A stretch of DNA of 64,000 bases from Caprimulgus europaeus (Eukaryota; Chordata; Aves; Caprimulgiformes; Caprimulgidae). Below, piece after piece: positions 49,087 to 60,660 of this stretch (within the stretch, counting starts at the first letter, position 1; the number at the start of each line of letters is the position of its first letter). Under the pieces are notes generated by a model. The model worked only from the letters and a program-made list of their open reading frames with translations. It was not told the origin of the DNA and searched no databases. Made by a program: the position numbers and the translations under genes. The stretch covers positions 46,539,839-46,603,838 of the forward strand of contig OU015532.1 of assembly GCA_907165065.1 (NCBI GenBank). The letters run 5' to 3'.

Positions 49087-49328
49087 ATTTGAAGAAAGCA
49101 TTTATTCTCAAATGTAACTTCTTTCTGCTTCAGCTGATACTGAGCCATCTAGGATCCATGTTTTAGTACAGCAATGGATTTCTCCTCTGGCTCTTTTTTT
49201 CTCCCATAACTGGTATAGGAAGCTCTTATGCTTACTCATAAACCCATTTTTATTCTGAACAGAACATGAAGGTTTTATTTAAGTTTAAAAGCAGTGATTA
49301 AAAACAAAATTTCAATTATATTTGAGGA

Positions 49329-49440
49329 TAAATCAAATATAAATAAATATAAATAAATATATATTTATTAAATATAAATAAATATATAATCAATATAATA
49401 ATATAGAAATATAAATAAATATATAATCAAACAAACAAAT
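49329..49440. repeat. (ATAA)n-rich imperfect repeat
   Basis: Repeated ATAAATAAATAT words with an 18-bp perfect palindrome (aataaatatatatttatt) near its middle and AAAC units at the right edge. Confidence 0.85.
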
Positions 49441-50441
49441 GTTCTGTTCTGAGTACAATTTTCTCATGTGCAGGCACTTACATGCAAAGGTATGAGTATA
49501 ATTAAGTGAAAAAGTTGCAAACACTGTACAATAGAACTCTAATTACTATTTGATAATTGATTTTATGAATTGTATAGCCTTTTAGATACTATTATGGAGA
49601 GCATCTGTCTTGGCAACTGGCAGGAACTTTTGAAATAACCTGTGATTTTTATCTTTGGGTTTAACAAAAAATCATATAGTGATTATCACCCTATGAGATC
49701 TGAAGAACAAATTAATCCGTGGCTTCCTGCCTCAGATTTGTCTCCTGGTTCTATTTTGACTAATAGTACATTGTTTATTGCATTTTCTATACTCATATTT
49801 CTTATTTTTAAAGTAAAATTTACATGAATGACATTGAGTTCCTGTGGCATTGCATGGACTGCTTTTAAGTTGCCTGCTGTTTTAATGCTGTTTGGAATTT
49901 TGGGCAAATATTTGATTATTAAGGAGGCAATCAATATTTGAAGACCTGCTGGAAAAGAAGCACTTTCACAGAAATTCTCAGAAATTGCCAATAATTAGAT
50001 TAAATTTTTATAAACTCAATATAGAGACATTAAGAAACATCTTACCTTTTAATTATGAGACAGTCTCAGAATTGAAATGTAACATTTATATATTGGTTTC
50101 TCAGTTCTGTTTGAACTGACACAGGGCAGCTCCCCTTTCTTCTTGCTTTTGAGAGCATAGAAATATTGCAGCCAAACTGCCTTTGGTTTCTGTATGTGTA
50201 GAGCTGCAATTTCAAGCCTGAAAGCATGTAAAGCCTATTTAAATTCTTGCTCTGACCTTATTCTTGCTCAGCTGTGTATTTATTTGCCATCAGTAATCTC
50301 CAGAAACTTTTATTTCCCCCTCACTAGATTGGAAGATGAAGTAACATGGCAAAGTTCATGAGGGAGATGTGGAAAATGAGGTGAATCTTGGGTGTATTAA
50401 CCTGAAAATTTTGAGTGTTTCTTGTCAGGGCACCTTAAAGT

Positions 50442-50590
50442 CATGGAATCCCAGACTGGTTTGGGTTGGAAAGAACCTTAAAGCTCATCCAGTTCCAACC
50501 CCCCTGCCAGCAGCCACAGCTTCTCTGGGCAACCTGGGCCAGGGTCTCACCACCCTCACAGCAAAGAATTTCTTCCTAATATTTAATCTA
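50442..50590 (-). mobile_element. CR1: CR1 LINE 3' tail with 76-bp internal deletion
   Basis: Same subfamily as the copy at 14456, but 'cccctgccagcag' passes directly into 'ccacagcttctctggg'. In the 14.5-kb copy these points are 76 bases apart and both flanked by AGCAG, so a deletion between short direct repeats explains the gap. Confidence 0.94.
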
Positions 50591-51489
50591 AACAATTCCA
50601 TTGGTTTTAAATAGCTCACGGTTCTGGAAGTGACCAGGATTCAATTTTATTCTTTACCTTCTTTTTCTCTCCAGAGATTTGATCATGCATTTTTGAAGTA
50701 TGGGAAAACACAAGAATAATCTTCCAAAGAGAATTGTAAAGCATTTGGCTAAAATAGGGGAACCAGTAGCTAATGCCTACATTATTTGCAGCATTCCCTC
50801 AACAGCCAGCGTACCAGCTTGCAATAGCTCTTACTGGGAGGCAGCAGCACTGTTCTGGGCTCTGAAAAGGTTCTGCAGGCTTTCATGATGTTGATAAATT
50901 CTGGAAATAGGTTGATTGAACTAAAAATAATGTCTTGGCTGGGCAGTACTTGGCACCACTCAACACCATTTATTTTAGGAAGAAAGGAGAGGGGGAGGTT
51001 GTACTAGGAAAGAGTAAGTCTCTCCAGTAGTGTTGCAGGAGAAAAATTCCCAAGCCTTTGTAATTTAATTGTGAGATATAGCTCAACTGTTAAAGCCCAA
51101 AGCAACACCACCTGATATCAGGACTTTCCTTCCAGCTGCAGACTTCTTACCATAATTTGAGTCATTTCTCACCAGCTCTATAACACACCTAGAAGCTTAA
51201 AGTACTTCTGAATTCACTGCTGATGAGCAGCCTTCACTAACTGCTCCTTATGCTGCAGCTGTAAAACAAAACAAGCAAATAAAATAGGGAGGGAGATAAG
51301 GTGGTGAGCTGCAGGCACGTCCTCTGCCCTAATGACTCTATTGAACCAGTGCTGGAGAAAAAAGAGTTTGAAGGTGTCACCTTCTCTCCTGGATGAAACA
51401 CAAAACTAAAGCTAATTTTTTTCTGTAGTAATTACATTATCTATTGCTTGGCTTTTTAGTCATGGATGTATTGACCAAAACTGGAGCTC

Positions 51490-51681
51490 TTGCAGGTAAT
51501 TCTGCATAGCAGAGATTTCTGTTTGAATAAAGCTGATGGCAACTTGCATCGCTGTGTACGGCTGCGGCGTTGGCTCTTCACAGCCGCTGTGCTCCGAATT
51601 CCCAGAGGGATTTTGATGGAGTTGTTGTCCATGCCACTCTGCTGGATTGGCATCCTAATATTTCTTAAAGTCAAGAATTAA
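51490..51681. other. CpG-enriched mixed-composition block, candidate conserved element
   Basis: Six CpGs lie between 51549 and 51599 in sequence that is neither repeat nor transposon. Both strands stay open here for about 63-72 codons, but neither product is recognised. A conserved non-coding element or small exon are both possible. Confidence 0.2.
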
Positions 51682-52668
51682 TTCTAAATGTGAGAGATGT
51701 TAGAGAAGGTCCAGGTTCACTAATCCATTGTCAAGATGAAAACTGAACCCGAAGCCGAGTCCTTGAGTGGCCCTTTTGTTTCCCTAGCACTGGTGAAGTG
51801 AAATTAACCACATTTTTTTCCCCTTTTTCTTTTTTTTCAGCAGAGAAAGCTCTGTTGTTACATCTTCTTCCTATTTTCCTCATTATGGGCATTGTTTTAG
51901 ACCCCTCTAATAATTTATCCTCTTCTAAGTGAATTTAAAGGCACTGGGCTAGTGCTGAACACTGTAAATCCATAAAACGTTTCAGGTTTTGTTGTGAACT
52001 AATTGGCTGGACTTACATCAGCTCAGCTGCTCTTTCTGTCATCTAGAAAATGTCATTTATTTTGCATGGTAGTGCTATGGGTTGCCTTTGTGGAAAAACT
52101 AACTAACTAAATAAATAAGAGAATAAATAAAAGGCTGTGTGATAGAAAACCAACATGGTAGCTTCAGTTCTTAATTAATCTAAGCATCAAAAAAGAAATT
52201 CCATTAGGAGCATAAAGAAGCTGTAGCTACTTATAGAAGCAATGTCTAGATAAGGATAAAATTGGAAAGGCTGGGGCAAAATGTGAATTATAACCACCAG
52301 AAGAATGGTAAGAATTTGGAAGGGAAGGATTTAGAAAAAATATTAGATGTAAGAAAATATGAAAGATATTGTATGGTGTTATTGGGTTAAAGGAGCATAT
52401 AACAAATGTCTGAAAAAATGAAGTATTCAGTGACCTTATTCTATTAATCTTCACCAAAAAAGTGAATTGCAAGCCTTTTTTTTAAAAATAGTTAATAATA
52501 AAGAAAATAAATATGTAATACATAAATAATGGAAAATGAGTTGCTGCAGATCTAAGTAGGTTTTATATTTATTGCATTTTGTTATCCTGGAAGCAGCTAA
52601 GTCACTAAGAGCTGTTAATGTTGGAGAGCCTGCAGGGCAGAGGGCTCAAAAAGGGTCAGCGTCGCACC

Positions 52669-52688
52669 CTATAAGCTGGGGCTTATAG
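52669..52688. other. Perfect 8-bp inverted repeat
   Basis: ctataagc and gcttatag flank the loop tggg. Confidence 0.8.
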
Positions 52689-53040
52689 CAGGCTGTAGAG
52701 TAAATGCCTTTGATAGGTTACACTGGTGCTGAAGAGGCAAGGAAAAACCCAAAAAGAACAAATAGAACAGAAATGTGTGTGTGACATCGTCGTGTTTCCA
52801 CTCCACCTAACAGTGGATGGGGCATTTTGTTTATATCTGAAAAGTTTTGACAGATCTGGAAGCTCTCATTGTAGGAAAACCATGAAGGTGAGATCTCTGA
52901 AGGATGGTAGAGCTGGTCCTTGCCCTGGGGGCTGTGATCAGTGGTTTCCATGCTCACTGTGGGTGAGACAAGATGATGTTGGTTTTATTTGCTGCTTGAA
53001 AACATGGGGAAAATGAAATTAATGATAACAGAAAAATGGG

Positions 53041-53096
53041 AAGAATAATGTCATGGATGCTTGTTGGGAAGGATAATGTCATGGATGCTTGTTGCT
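53041..53096 (+). repeat. 28-bp tandem duplication
   Basis: Two copies containing 'ataatgtcatggatgcttgt' in direct contact, nearly identical. They end about 60 bases before the CR1 copy starting at 53160. Confidence 0.92.
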
Positions 53097-53159
53097 ATTA
53101 GTTTCTAGGAGTAACTAGAGGGCAAGCAGGCAGAAGGCTGAAGATCCTTGATTCTTCAG

Positions 53160-53607
53160 CCAGCGAAGAGCCACCAAGGTGATGAAGGGAGTGGAGCATC
53201 TCCCTGATGAGGAAAGGCTGAGGGAGCTGGGCCTCTTTAGCTTGGAGAAGAGGAGGCTGAGGGGGGACCTCATTAATGTTGATCAATATCTGAAGGGTGA
53301 GTGTCAGGAGGATGGGGCCAGGCTCTTCTCAGTGGTGTCCAGTGATAGGACAAGGGGTAATGGGTGTGAGCTGGAACACAGGAGGTTCCACTTAAACTTG
53401 AGAAGGAACTTCTTCACTGTGAGGGTGCCAGAGCCCTGGGACAGGCTGCCCAGAGAGGGTGTGGAGTCTCCATCTCTGGAGACATTCAAGACCCACCTGG
53501 ACGCCTTCCTGTGTGATCTCATCTGGGTGTTCCTGCTCCAGCAGGGGGATTGGACTTGGGTGATCTTTCGAGGTCCCTTCCAATCCCTGACATTCTGTGA
53601 TTCTGTT
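53160..53607 (+). mobile_element. CR1: CR1 LINE 3' fragment, about 450 bp, frame partly open
   Basis: From 'cagcgaagagccaccaaggt' through 'gcatctccctgatgaggaaa', 'gaggctgaggggggacctca', 'gtgataggacaaggggtaat' and 'gggacaggctgcccagagag' to the duplicated terminal octamers ending near 53607. A frame stays open for 146 codons (53179-53619). Its product is the C-terminal end of the CR1 reverse-transcriptase protein (motifs such as [19 protein letters not shown] and RTRGNG), lacking endonuclease and polymerase domains. It can be mistaken for a host protein. It is 5'-truncated and inactive. Confidence 0.95.
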
Positions 53608-54779
53608 TCAGAACATTAGTGTGTGTGCTATATAATTAGTTGAATTCTCCAGAAATCCTATATTTCTAGGATATTAATCAAGAAGAGTGGCATTACTCTG
53701 GGGGTATTGGATAAATCTCAAGTATTTTGCTAAGTCTCTAAACTTGCCATGGAGGATCTGTCACTGTCTTAGCTACAGTTGTTCAATGGGAAGTCCCTCT
53801 GCGGTGTGGATGTCACTAATTACAGCAGCCTTGATGAATGTTTGTGTGAAAGACATGAGCACAATAACAGCACAAACATTTAGCAGTGACAGCAACAATG
53901 CCTCGTGCTGACTGAATGTGTGTTAGGCTTTAGATTCCCACCTCCATTTCCACTCTGCTCTCACTGCTTTTTATACTATTGCCAGTGTGAATGCCACTGC
54001 AAAGCCTTTAACTCATAAGTACCAAACTTGCAATCATATTTATTCAAGCTTAAAATGTCTTTACATAAGATCATTGGTGCGGGTCTTTCTGTTTAGTAGT
54101 GATGGGTTTGGTCACTATTTGAGCTATGAGATGAAGTCATTTGAAGAACTGCATCTTTCTACTGCTGATTTGTTTCCTAAAAAACATATTTTTCCCCTTC
54201 CCAGGAGTGTATTCTGTGATGCTCCTTACTGATGATTTCTTAAATATCAGTAAATTGATTTTTTTTATTGTATTTTTCTCTGGTTTAATTTATTTTTTTC
54301 TCTCTGATTTGTAATATTTTTATTCTTGTGATCTTTGCTTACATATACCACATACTGAATATTCACATTATGTAGATGGTACCAGCAGCTAGATATTTCT
54401 GTGTAGTCATCTGCAGGCCCTAAGCACTGTCTTAGGTGACAGTCCTAGTTGCATCAGGACTAAGTTGGTTTTTTACCAGATCCTGCAGAGACGTGGCTAT
54501 GACAGTCAGGGGAGATGAGCTGCATATCAGTGAATCTTTGGAAATTCTTATTTATTTATTTTTTAAATAGGAGACATAATTTGGTGAGGGACAGGCTATG
54601 GATATCTAGCTTAGAAATTTTAATTATTATTTTTATATATTATATTTTATAATATTAAATTATTTTACTTTGTTTCCTGTGATGCTTTTCTCACCCATAT
54701 ATGACTTCTGAATGACTGGAAGTCATCAAACCAGGCAAGGAGTTATTGAGAATATCCTAGGCAGAAGAATTAAGCAATA
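53608..54779. other. Unique non-coding DNA
   Basis: No gene; an AT-only run at 54619-54668 precedes the pyrimidine tract. Confidence 0.5.
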
Positions 54780-56321
54780 TTTTTCTTCTTTTTTCTTCTT
54801 TTTTCTTCTTTTTTCTTCTTTTTTCTTCTTTTTTCTTCTTTTTTCTTCTTTTTTCTTCTTTTTTCTTCTTTTTTCTTCTTTTTTCTTCTTTTTTCTTCTT
54901 TTTTCTTCTTTTTTCTTCTTCTCTCTTCTTCTCTCTTCTTCTCTCTTCTTCTCTCTTCTTCTCTCTTCTTCTCTCTTCTTCTCTCTTCTTCTCTCTTCTT
55001 CTCTCTTCTTCTCTCTTCTTCTCTCTTCTTCTCTCTTCTTCTCTCTTCTTCTCTCTTCTTCTCTCTTCTTCTCTCTTCTTCTCTCTTCTCTCTTCTCTCT
55101 TCTCTCTTCTCTCTTCTCTCTTCTCTCTTCTCTCTTCTCTCTTCTCTCTTCTCTCTTCTCTCTTCTCTCTTCTCTCTTCTCTCTTCTCTCTTCTCTCTTC
55201 TCTCTTCTCTCTTCTCTCTTCTCTCTTCTCTCTTCTCTCTTCTCTCTTCTCTCTTCTCTCTTCTCTCTTCTCTCTTCTCTCTTCTCTCTTCTCTCTTCTC
55301 TCTTCTCTCTTCTCTCTTCTCTCTTCTCTCTTCTCTCTTCTCTCTTCTCTCTTCTCTCTTCTCTCTTCTCTCTTCTCTCTTCTCTCTTCTCTCTTCTCTC
55401 TTCTCTCTTCTCTCTTCTCTCTCCTCTCTCCTCTCTCCTCTCTCCTCTCTCCTCTCTCCTCTCTTCTCTCTTCTCTCTTCTCCTCTCTTCTCTCTTCTCC
55501 TCTCTTCTCTCTTCTCTCTTCTCCTCTCTTCTCTCTTCTCCTCTCTTCTCTCTTCTCCTCTCTTCTCTCTTCTCCTCTCTTCTCTCTTCTCCTCTCTTCT
55601 CTCTTCTCCTCTCTTCTCTCTTCTCCTCTCCCTTCCCTTTCTCCCTTCCCCTCTCTCCCCTCTTCCCTCTTCCTTCTTCCCTCTTCTCTCTTCTCTCTTC
55701 TCTCTTCTCTCTTCTCTCTTCTCTCTTCTCTCTTCTCTCTTCTCTCTTCTCTCTTCTCTCTTCTCTCTTCTCTCTTCTCTCTTCTCTCTTCTCTCTTCTC
55801 TCTTCTCTCTTCTCTCTTCTCTCTTCTCTCTTCTCTCTTCTCTCTTCTCTCTCTCTCTTCTCTCTTCTCTCTTCTCTCTCCTCTCTCCTCTCTCCTCTCT
55901 CCTCTCTCCTCTCTCCTCTCTCCTCTCTCCTCTCTCCTCTCTCCTCTCTCCTCTCTCCTCTCTCCTCTCTCCTCTCTCCTCTCTCCTCTCTCCTCTCTCC
56001 TCTCTCCTCTCTCCTCTCTCCTCTCTCCTCTCTCCTCTCTCCTCTCTCCTCTCTCCTCTCTCCTCTCTCCTCTCTCCTCTCTCCTCTCTCCTCTCTCCTC
56101 TCTCCTCTCTCCTCTCTCCTCTCTCCTCTCTCCTCTCTCCTCTCTCCTCTCTCCTCTCTCCTCTCTCCTCTCTCCTCTCTCCTCTCTCCTCTCTCCTCTC
56201 TCCTCTCTCCTCTCTCCTCTCTTCTCTCTTCTCTCTTCTCTCTTCTCTCTTCTCTCTTCTCTCTTCTCTCTTCTCTCTTCTCTCTTCTCTCTTCTCTTTT
56301 CTCTCTTCTCTCTTCTCTTTT
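54780..56321 (+). repeat. 1,542-bp uninterrupted polypyrimidine tandem-repeat tract
   Basis: Every base on the plus strand is C or T. The order is: 14 units of ttttcttctt (54781-54920); 16 units of ctctcttctt (54921-55080); 7-bp ctctctt units (55081 to about 55420); six or so tctctcc units (to about 55460); a 17-bp composite unit tcctctcttctctcttc (about 55480-55630); an irregular C-rich patch (about 55625-55680); tctcttc units (to about 55870); about 50 tctctcc units (to about 56220); tctcttc units again (to 56321). The 575-codon Ser/Leu/Phe open frame across it is an artefact, since C/T-only DNA has no stop codon on that strand. The tract has strong triplex (H-DNA) potential. Confidence 0.98.
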
Positions 56322-57603
56322 ACATTTTCATTTTATTTTTGCCTCATTTACTAGAAAGTTTTACCTATTGTCTCCCAACCTAACTGTAAGGTTCTGTTAT
56401 TCAGCCTACCTGCTTCTTTTCTTCATGCATTCTCATTAATAAATATTGAAAAGGGATAAAGGGAAGTACTCTGGGATATAATCTGCAAATCTATAGGATT
56501 TCCTTCAAATTCTTCTGCTATTAATATTAAAGGAAAATGTGAAATTTTTTTTATAAGTGTTTTTTAATGTTTTTGTTGTTTTTTTGTTGTTGGGGTTTTT
56601 TTTGGCTAAGATTCCATTTTCTTTTAGAGTATTTGTGAAAGGTCTTTTTGGTTGAAACGAGGAATGCCTGCTTCCTGAAAAGCAAAAACTTTGTTCCTAG
56701 CAGAACAAACTAAAACATAATAATTAAAAAAAACCTCCTAGTAGCTCAAGTAACTTTTTACCTATATATAAAATACGTTCTTGACTCTCTTAAATGCTAA
56801 TGGCACAATCACACTCACAAATAAAGATTTAGTTTTCCAGGTTTTTTTTCATGAAGTTGTAGCATGTTCCTGGAAATTTCCCAGCTGGGATTTGACATTT
56901 TCATATATTACTGCAACATGACTACTGGAAAAAAACTGCCAGTTACTTAACCTCATGTTTGTTTGGTTTTCTTTTGTCTTCACAGAAATGAATTTCTTTA
57001 TGGCAAGAAATCATGATTATTTATTGATGCAGGAAGCAAACAAGCTGCCGTTCTGCTGGGTGTTCTGAGCAATATGTAAGTGTCATCCATTTATTGTAAC
57101 AGCCAGTGATTGTCATTTGATTTTAACGAAGAAAGTGCTGCTTAGAGCTGTTTCTTAATTTATTTTTATCCCAGGAGCAGATAGGTACTATGACAGGTTG
57201 TGTCTGAGGTTATACTTTTCTGAAGTTTCCCTCTGTGCATTAATCTCCATCAGACTTTGCTTCACGTTCATAACCTTTGCTCAGGACAGTCTAGGGCAAC
57301 ACAAGCCAAAATTAATTGTAATTGATAAGCAAAGCTCTTAAAAAAATAAATAAATAAAAAAATTATACAAGGTCTATCTGGTCAGCAAATAACCTGACAC
57401 TAGATAAAGTTCTTTATTTGTTAGCCTCCCTGAAAATATCATTATTATGACCTTTTATAGGAGGAATTTCAGAAACAAGACTACAGAAATGTAAACTCTG
57501 AATAAAACCTGCAGTTTTGAGAGGAACTAAGTAATATTAACGACCTTCTCAGACTTAATGCACTAGCACACAAGGGCCAGCAAAAAAGCCATTTATTCTG
57601 TCC

Positions 57604-57635
57604 CACAGCAACGTGTTCTGAGCATCGTTGCTGTG
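57604..57635. other. Perfect 10-bp inverted repeat
   Basis: cacagcaacg and cgttgctgtg flank a 12-base loop, each arm with one CpG. It is followed five bases later by the palindrome AACAATATTGTT. Confidence 0.85.
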
Positions 57636-57639
57636 CAGT

Positions 57640-57651
57640 AACAATATTGTT
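57640..57651. promoter_or_regulatory. Palindrome AACAATATTGTT (SOX-like pair)
   Basis: Two ACAAT half-sites face each other, the arrangement bound by some SOX dimers. This is motif evidence only. Confidence 0.3.
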
Positions 57652-58433
57652 TGTGATACTCTTACTGGGACAAAAACATTAATTTTTCTTCTGTTTATGT
57701 TTGATTTCATTGCTCTAAGCATTTCCTGCCTGATAAAGGTCTTGTTCTTGAGACTGGTGCTGGATCTCTGACTGTTCATTTGACTTGTGAGATGCTAATT
57801 GATTCCGCTTGGTTCACGGTGCGGTTTCAATCTTTTCTGCGCACAGACATTTGTGAGGGAAGATTTCGTTGTGTCTGGTATTTGGGGATGGAATATCCAG
57901 TATTTTCAGCATGATTCCTGTCACTGTTTTTGGAAAAGCTCCAATCTAAGAGGAGAAATGATGTCAGCTGAGGTGTGGTGTCATACACAGTGACTGGTGA
58001 GAGCTGTGGTGTGATGTTTGCCACGCAGCCAGCCAGCTCGTCTTTGTTCATCTGAACTTCTCTAATAACACTAAATAATAAATTCCTTAATAAAAAAAGC
58101 CCAATCTTTTTGCCAATAACTTCTCAATTGAAGGAAAAAGTGGTTTGAACCTGTCTTGCTCAATGGTAGAGTTAGGGCAGGGCTTCCCAAACTGGGCTCT
58201 AACATCTGTACAATGGGAGCTGCAGCGTTCCCTGCTGAAAGACTGGTAACGAGAAGGTGCCAAAGTGGGTGTCTGGTCAGAAAATTGGAGGTGTGGTGTC
58301 AAAATTCTTGTTTTAGCTAGGAAATTAATGCAGGTCTTTGTGACTTCACACAGGATTGGACTGGAGGAAAAATAAAGTTACCAGGCATCGCTTACAAATG
58401 TCTCATATATAGATTCTTTGTTGTTGTTCATAA

Positions 58434-58573
58434 GTATTTTCAGTGTCATGATACATAAATATTTTTAGTATCTTGATTAATAGATATTTTCAGTGTCAGG
58501 ATTCATAAATATTTTCAGTGTCAGGATTCATAAATACTTTCAGTGTCTTGATTCATAAATATTTTCAGTGTCA
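58434..58573 (+). repeat. 25-bp minisatellite, about 5-6 degenerate units
   Basis: The unit is close to tattttcagtgtcaggattc followed by ataaa. Copies vary between 'tcagga', 'tcttga' and 'tcatga', so this array is much older or less homogenised than the 15-bp array. Confidence 0.93.
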
Positions 58574-59113
58574 CACTTACATGATGTAAAATCAAATTTT
58601 TCCTTGTTGGAGAAAGAAATCAGATTTTTCCATCCCTGCATTGTGTAGATGAACTCTTTTACTTGAAGTGCTGATTAGGTTTTTGTGATAGAGATTAATT
58701 TGAAATAAAAATTAAAGGGATTGGTACCATCTTATTGTCCAGACTAAAGGTTAGATTGAAGTTGGCTGTGTAGCTGTTGGTTGTGGCTGATCATTTCTGA
58801 GTAGAGACACAGCCTTGAAGGTCTGTGAACCTGGGGCAGCTCCTGATTTTTTTATTGTCATTGTTTATTTGTTTCTTTACTGTCTTTAATGTCTTTTATT
58901 CACTGAGGTTCTTCCTGATTCAGAGTATTCACTGTTTTTAGAAAATATTATGTCATGGAATGGAAATTGTGTGTTAGGAGTTTTATTGCTGTGTAATTTG
59001 AGGTAAAAATAATCATCTGAGTGGTGCTGATAATAATCCAGGTATAAATTATTTTTAAAGGGGGTTTATGTGGACAGTATTCCTCAGCTGAAAGCGCTGG
59101 TTGGGAATGAGTT

Positions 59114-59134
59114 ATTTCTTTCTTTCTTTCTCTT
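59114..59134 (+). repeat. (CTTT)n microsatellite
   Basis: About four CTTT units. Confidence 0.8.
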
Positions 59135-60616
59135 GTTAGAGAATTGGCTGCTAACTGGAAGCATTTTATATTGCAGAGTGGATTGAGGCACTGTTATTTC
59201 CAATTCAGCAGAAAATGGCTCTAACTAAGAGCAGAGCAATGAGTGACAGCATGTTCAGGGACTGTGCATCATGAAACACACAGCTTCAGCTCCCATGCAA
59301 AAACACCACTGAGCTGTGATAATAGAAATTAGATTTCAATCAGCCCCCTATTTGTTATTAATCCATTTTTTCTCCTTTCATCTGAAGAGGTCCTAATAGC
59401 ACGTTAGATAAATCATACTCGTTAAAAACTGGCTTGAAATGAAAAAGCTTTTGAATTCTTGCAATTTCAGGCATGCATTTTGTAGTGATAATAATAATAT
59501 GTTCCCTTGCTGTTAATGTATTGATGCACAGTGTTGTACTTTTATTTTTTGGTCCAAGTTTATTGTTAAGAGTGAAATGATTCTTCCAATTAAAGCAAAT
59601 TTGTGAGGGAACTGTGGGAGGTACAGTAAGAACATGGAATCTGGAGAACCTAATAAAGGTTTTAAATTATAAAGGCTGCTTATGAACATGTAGGGTTGAA
59701 GGACTAAGGTTGACGTTTTCCTTTGGGGCAGAAGAGGTTATGTCTTAAATAATTTTAGATTTTTGGTGTTTCATCAGTTTCAATTGCTGTCTGAAGTTGA
59801 GGAATTTGATAGTGTTCACAAACACTTTGGTGTGCATTCTGCATAGCAGAACCTTGGATAAGTTAGTGCCTATACAGAGATTATTTGAGACTCTGAGTCT
59901 CAAATAAACATCTTTATGAAGCCTCTTTCTCCTGAACATTTTTTGTGACATGCAGAAAGATACTGATCTTATTATATATGAGGACATTTGGTTGGCTACT
60001 GTGATTATCTTTTTGGTCTCTAAGGGTAGCTGCAAGAAAAAAGACTTTATTGTCAGTGATGTTGAGAAATTACTGCTAATTTAGAAGTGTTTCTTAGTTT
60101 CTTCTGGTTTTGACATTGCTACCCAATATCCCCTTTTTATATCACCTTTTCAGTGGGGAAGAAAGAGAAAACAACCCTTTGTTGACTGTTTTGTTGACTT
60201 ATAGTCAGAGGTGTCTATTCCATCCCTATGAAACGAATAAATCACCTTATATTCAATAAATATCTGCTTTATGTAATATTTTTTTTTCTATTATTTTGGA
60301 TAATTTGTTTTGTTGTTATTTTGATACTGTTTTTTTCTTCACATTGTTCTGTAGACACTTTCTCTATTGGTCCCAGCTTCTGTGGGGCCTGCCTAGATTA
60401 ATGCTTTTATAAACTAGATCTGTATAATACTGAGTTCTAAGCAGGTATCCAGCAAAACCTACAACCACTAAAATATCACTCCAGAATGAAATAAAAATGT
60501 TCATGGAATACTGGCCAAATCTATTGCTGTCAGTAGATTCTAGGAAGTTCATAAAAATGTCAAGAACAATAGCAACGTATTTTGAGATTGAAGAGAGGCC
60601 TCAGATTGGGTTTTTC

Positions 60617-60660
60617 TTTTTTGTTTGTTTGGTTTTGTTTTGGTTTGGTTTGGTTTTTTT
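60617..60660 (+). repeat. TTTGG/TTTG-rich low-complexity run
   Basis: Imperfect TTTG, TTTGG and T-run words. Confidence 0.85.

Larger units (their letters stand above)
48433..50441. other. Unique non-coding DNA with AT-rich repeats
   Basis: A/T simple repeats at 49013-49086 and 49329-49440. Immediately right of the CR1, 48460-48640 has higher GC and non-repetitive texture. No gene is supported. Confidence 0.5.
50591..53159. other. Unique non-coding DNA
   Basis: No gene. Small features are a CpG-rich block at 51540-51605, an AAAT-type run at 52099-52131, a perfect 8-bp inverted repeat at 52669-52688 and a 28-bp tandem duplication at 53041-53096. Confidence 0.5.

Noticed and set aside
54712..56439. 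575-codon Ser/Leu/Phe-rich open frame
   Set aside because: C/T-only DNA cannot contain a stop codon on that strand; the frame simply spans the pyrimidine tract.
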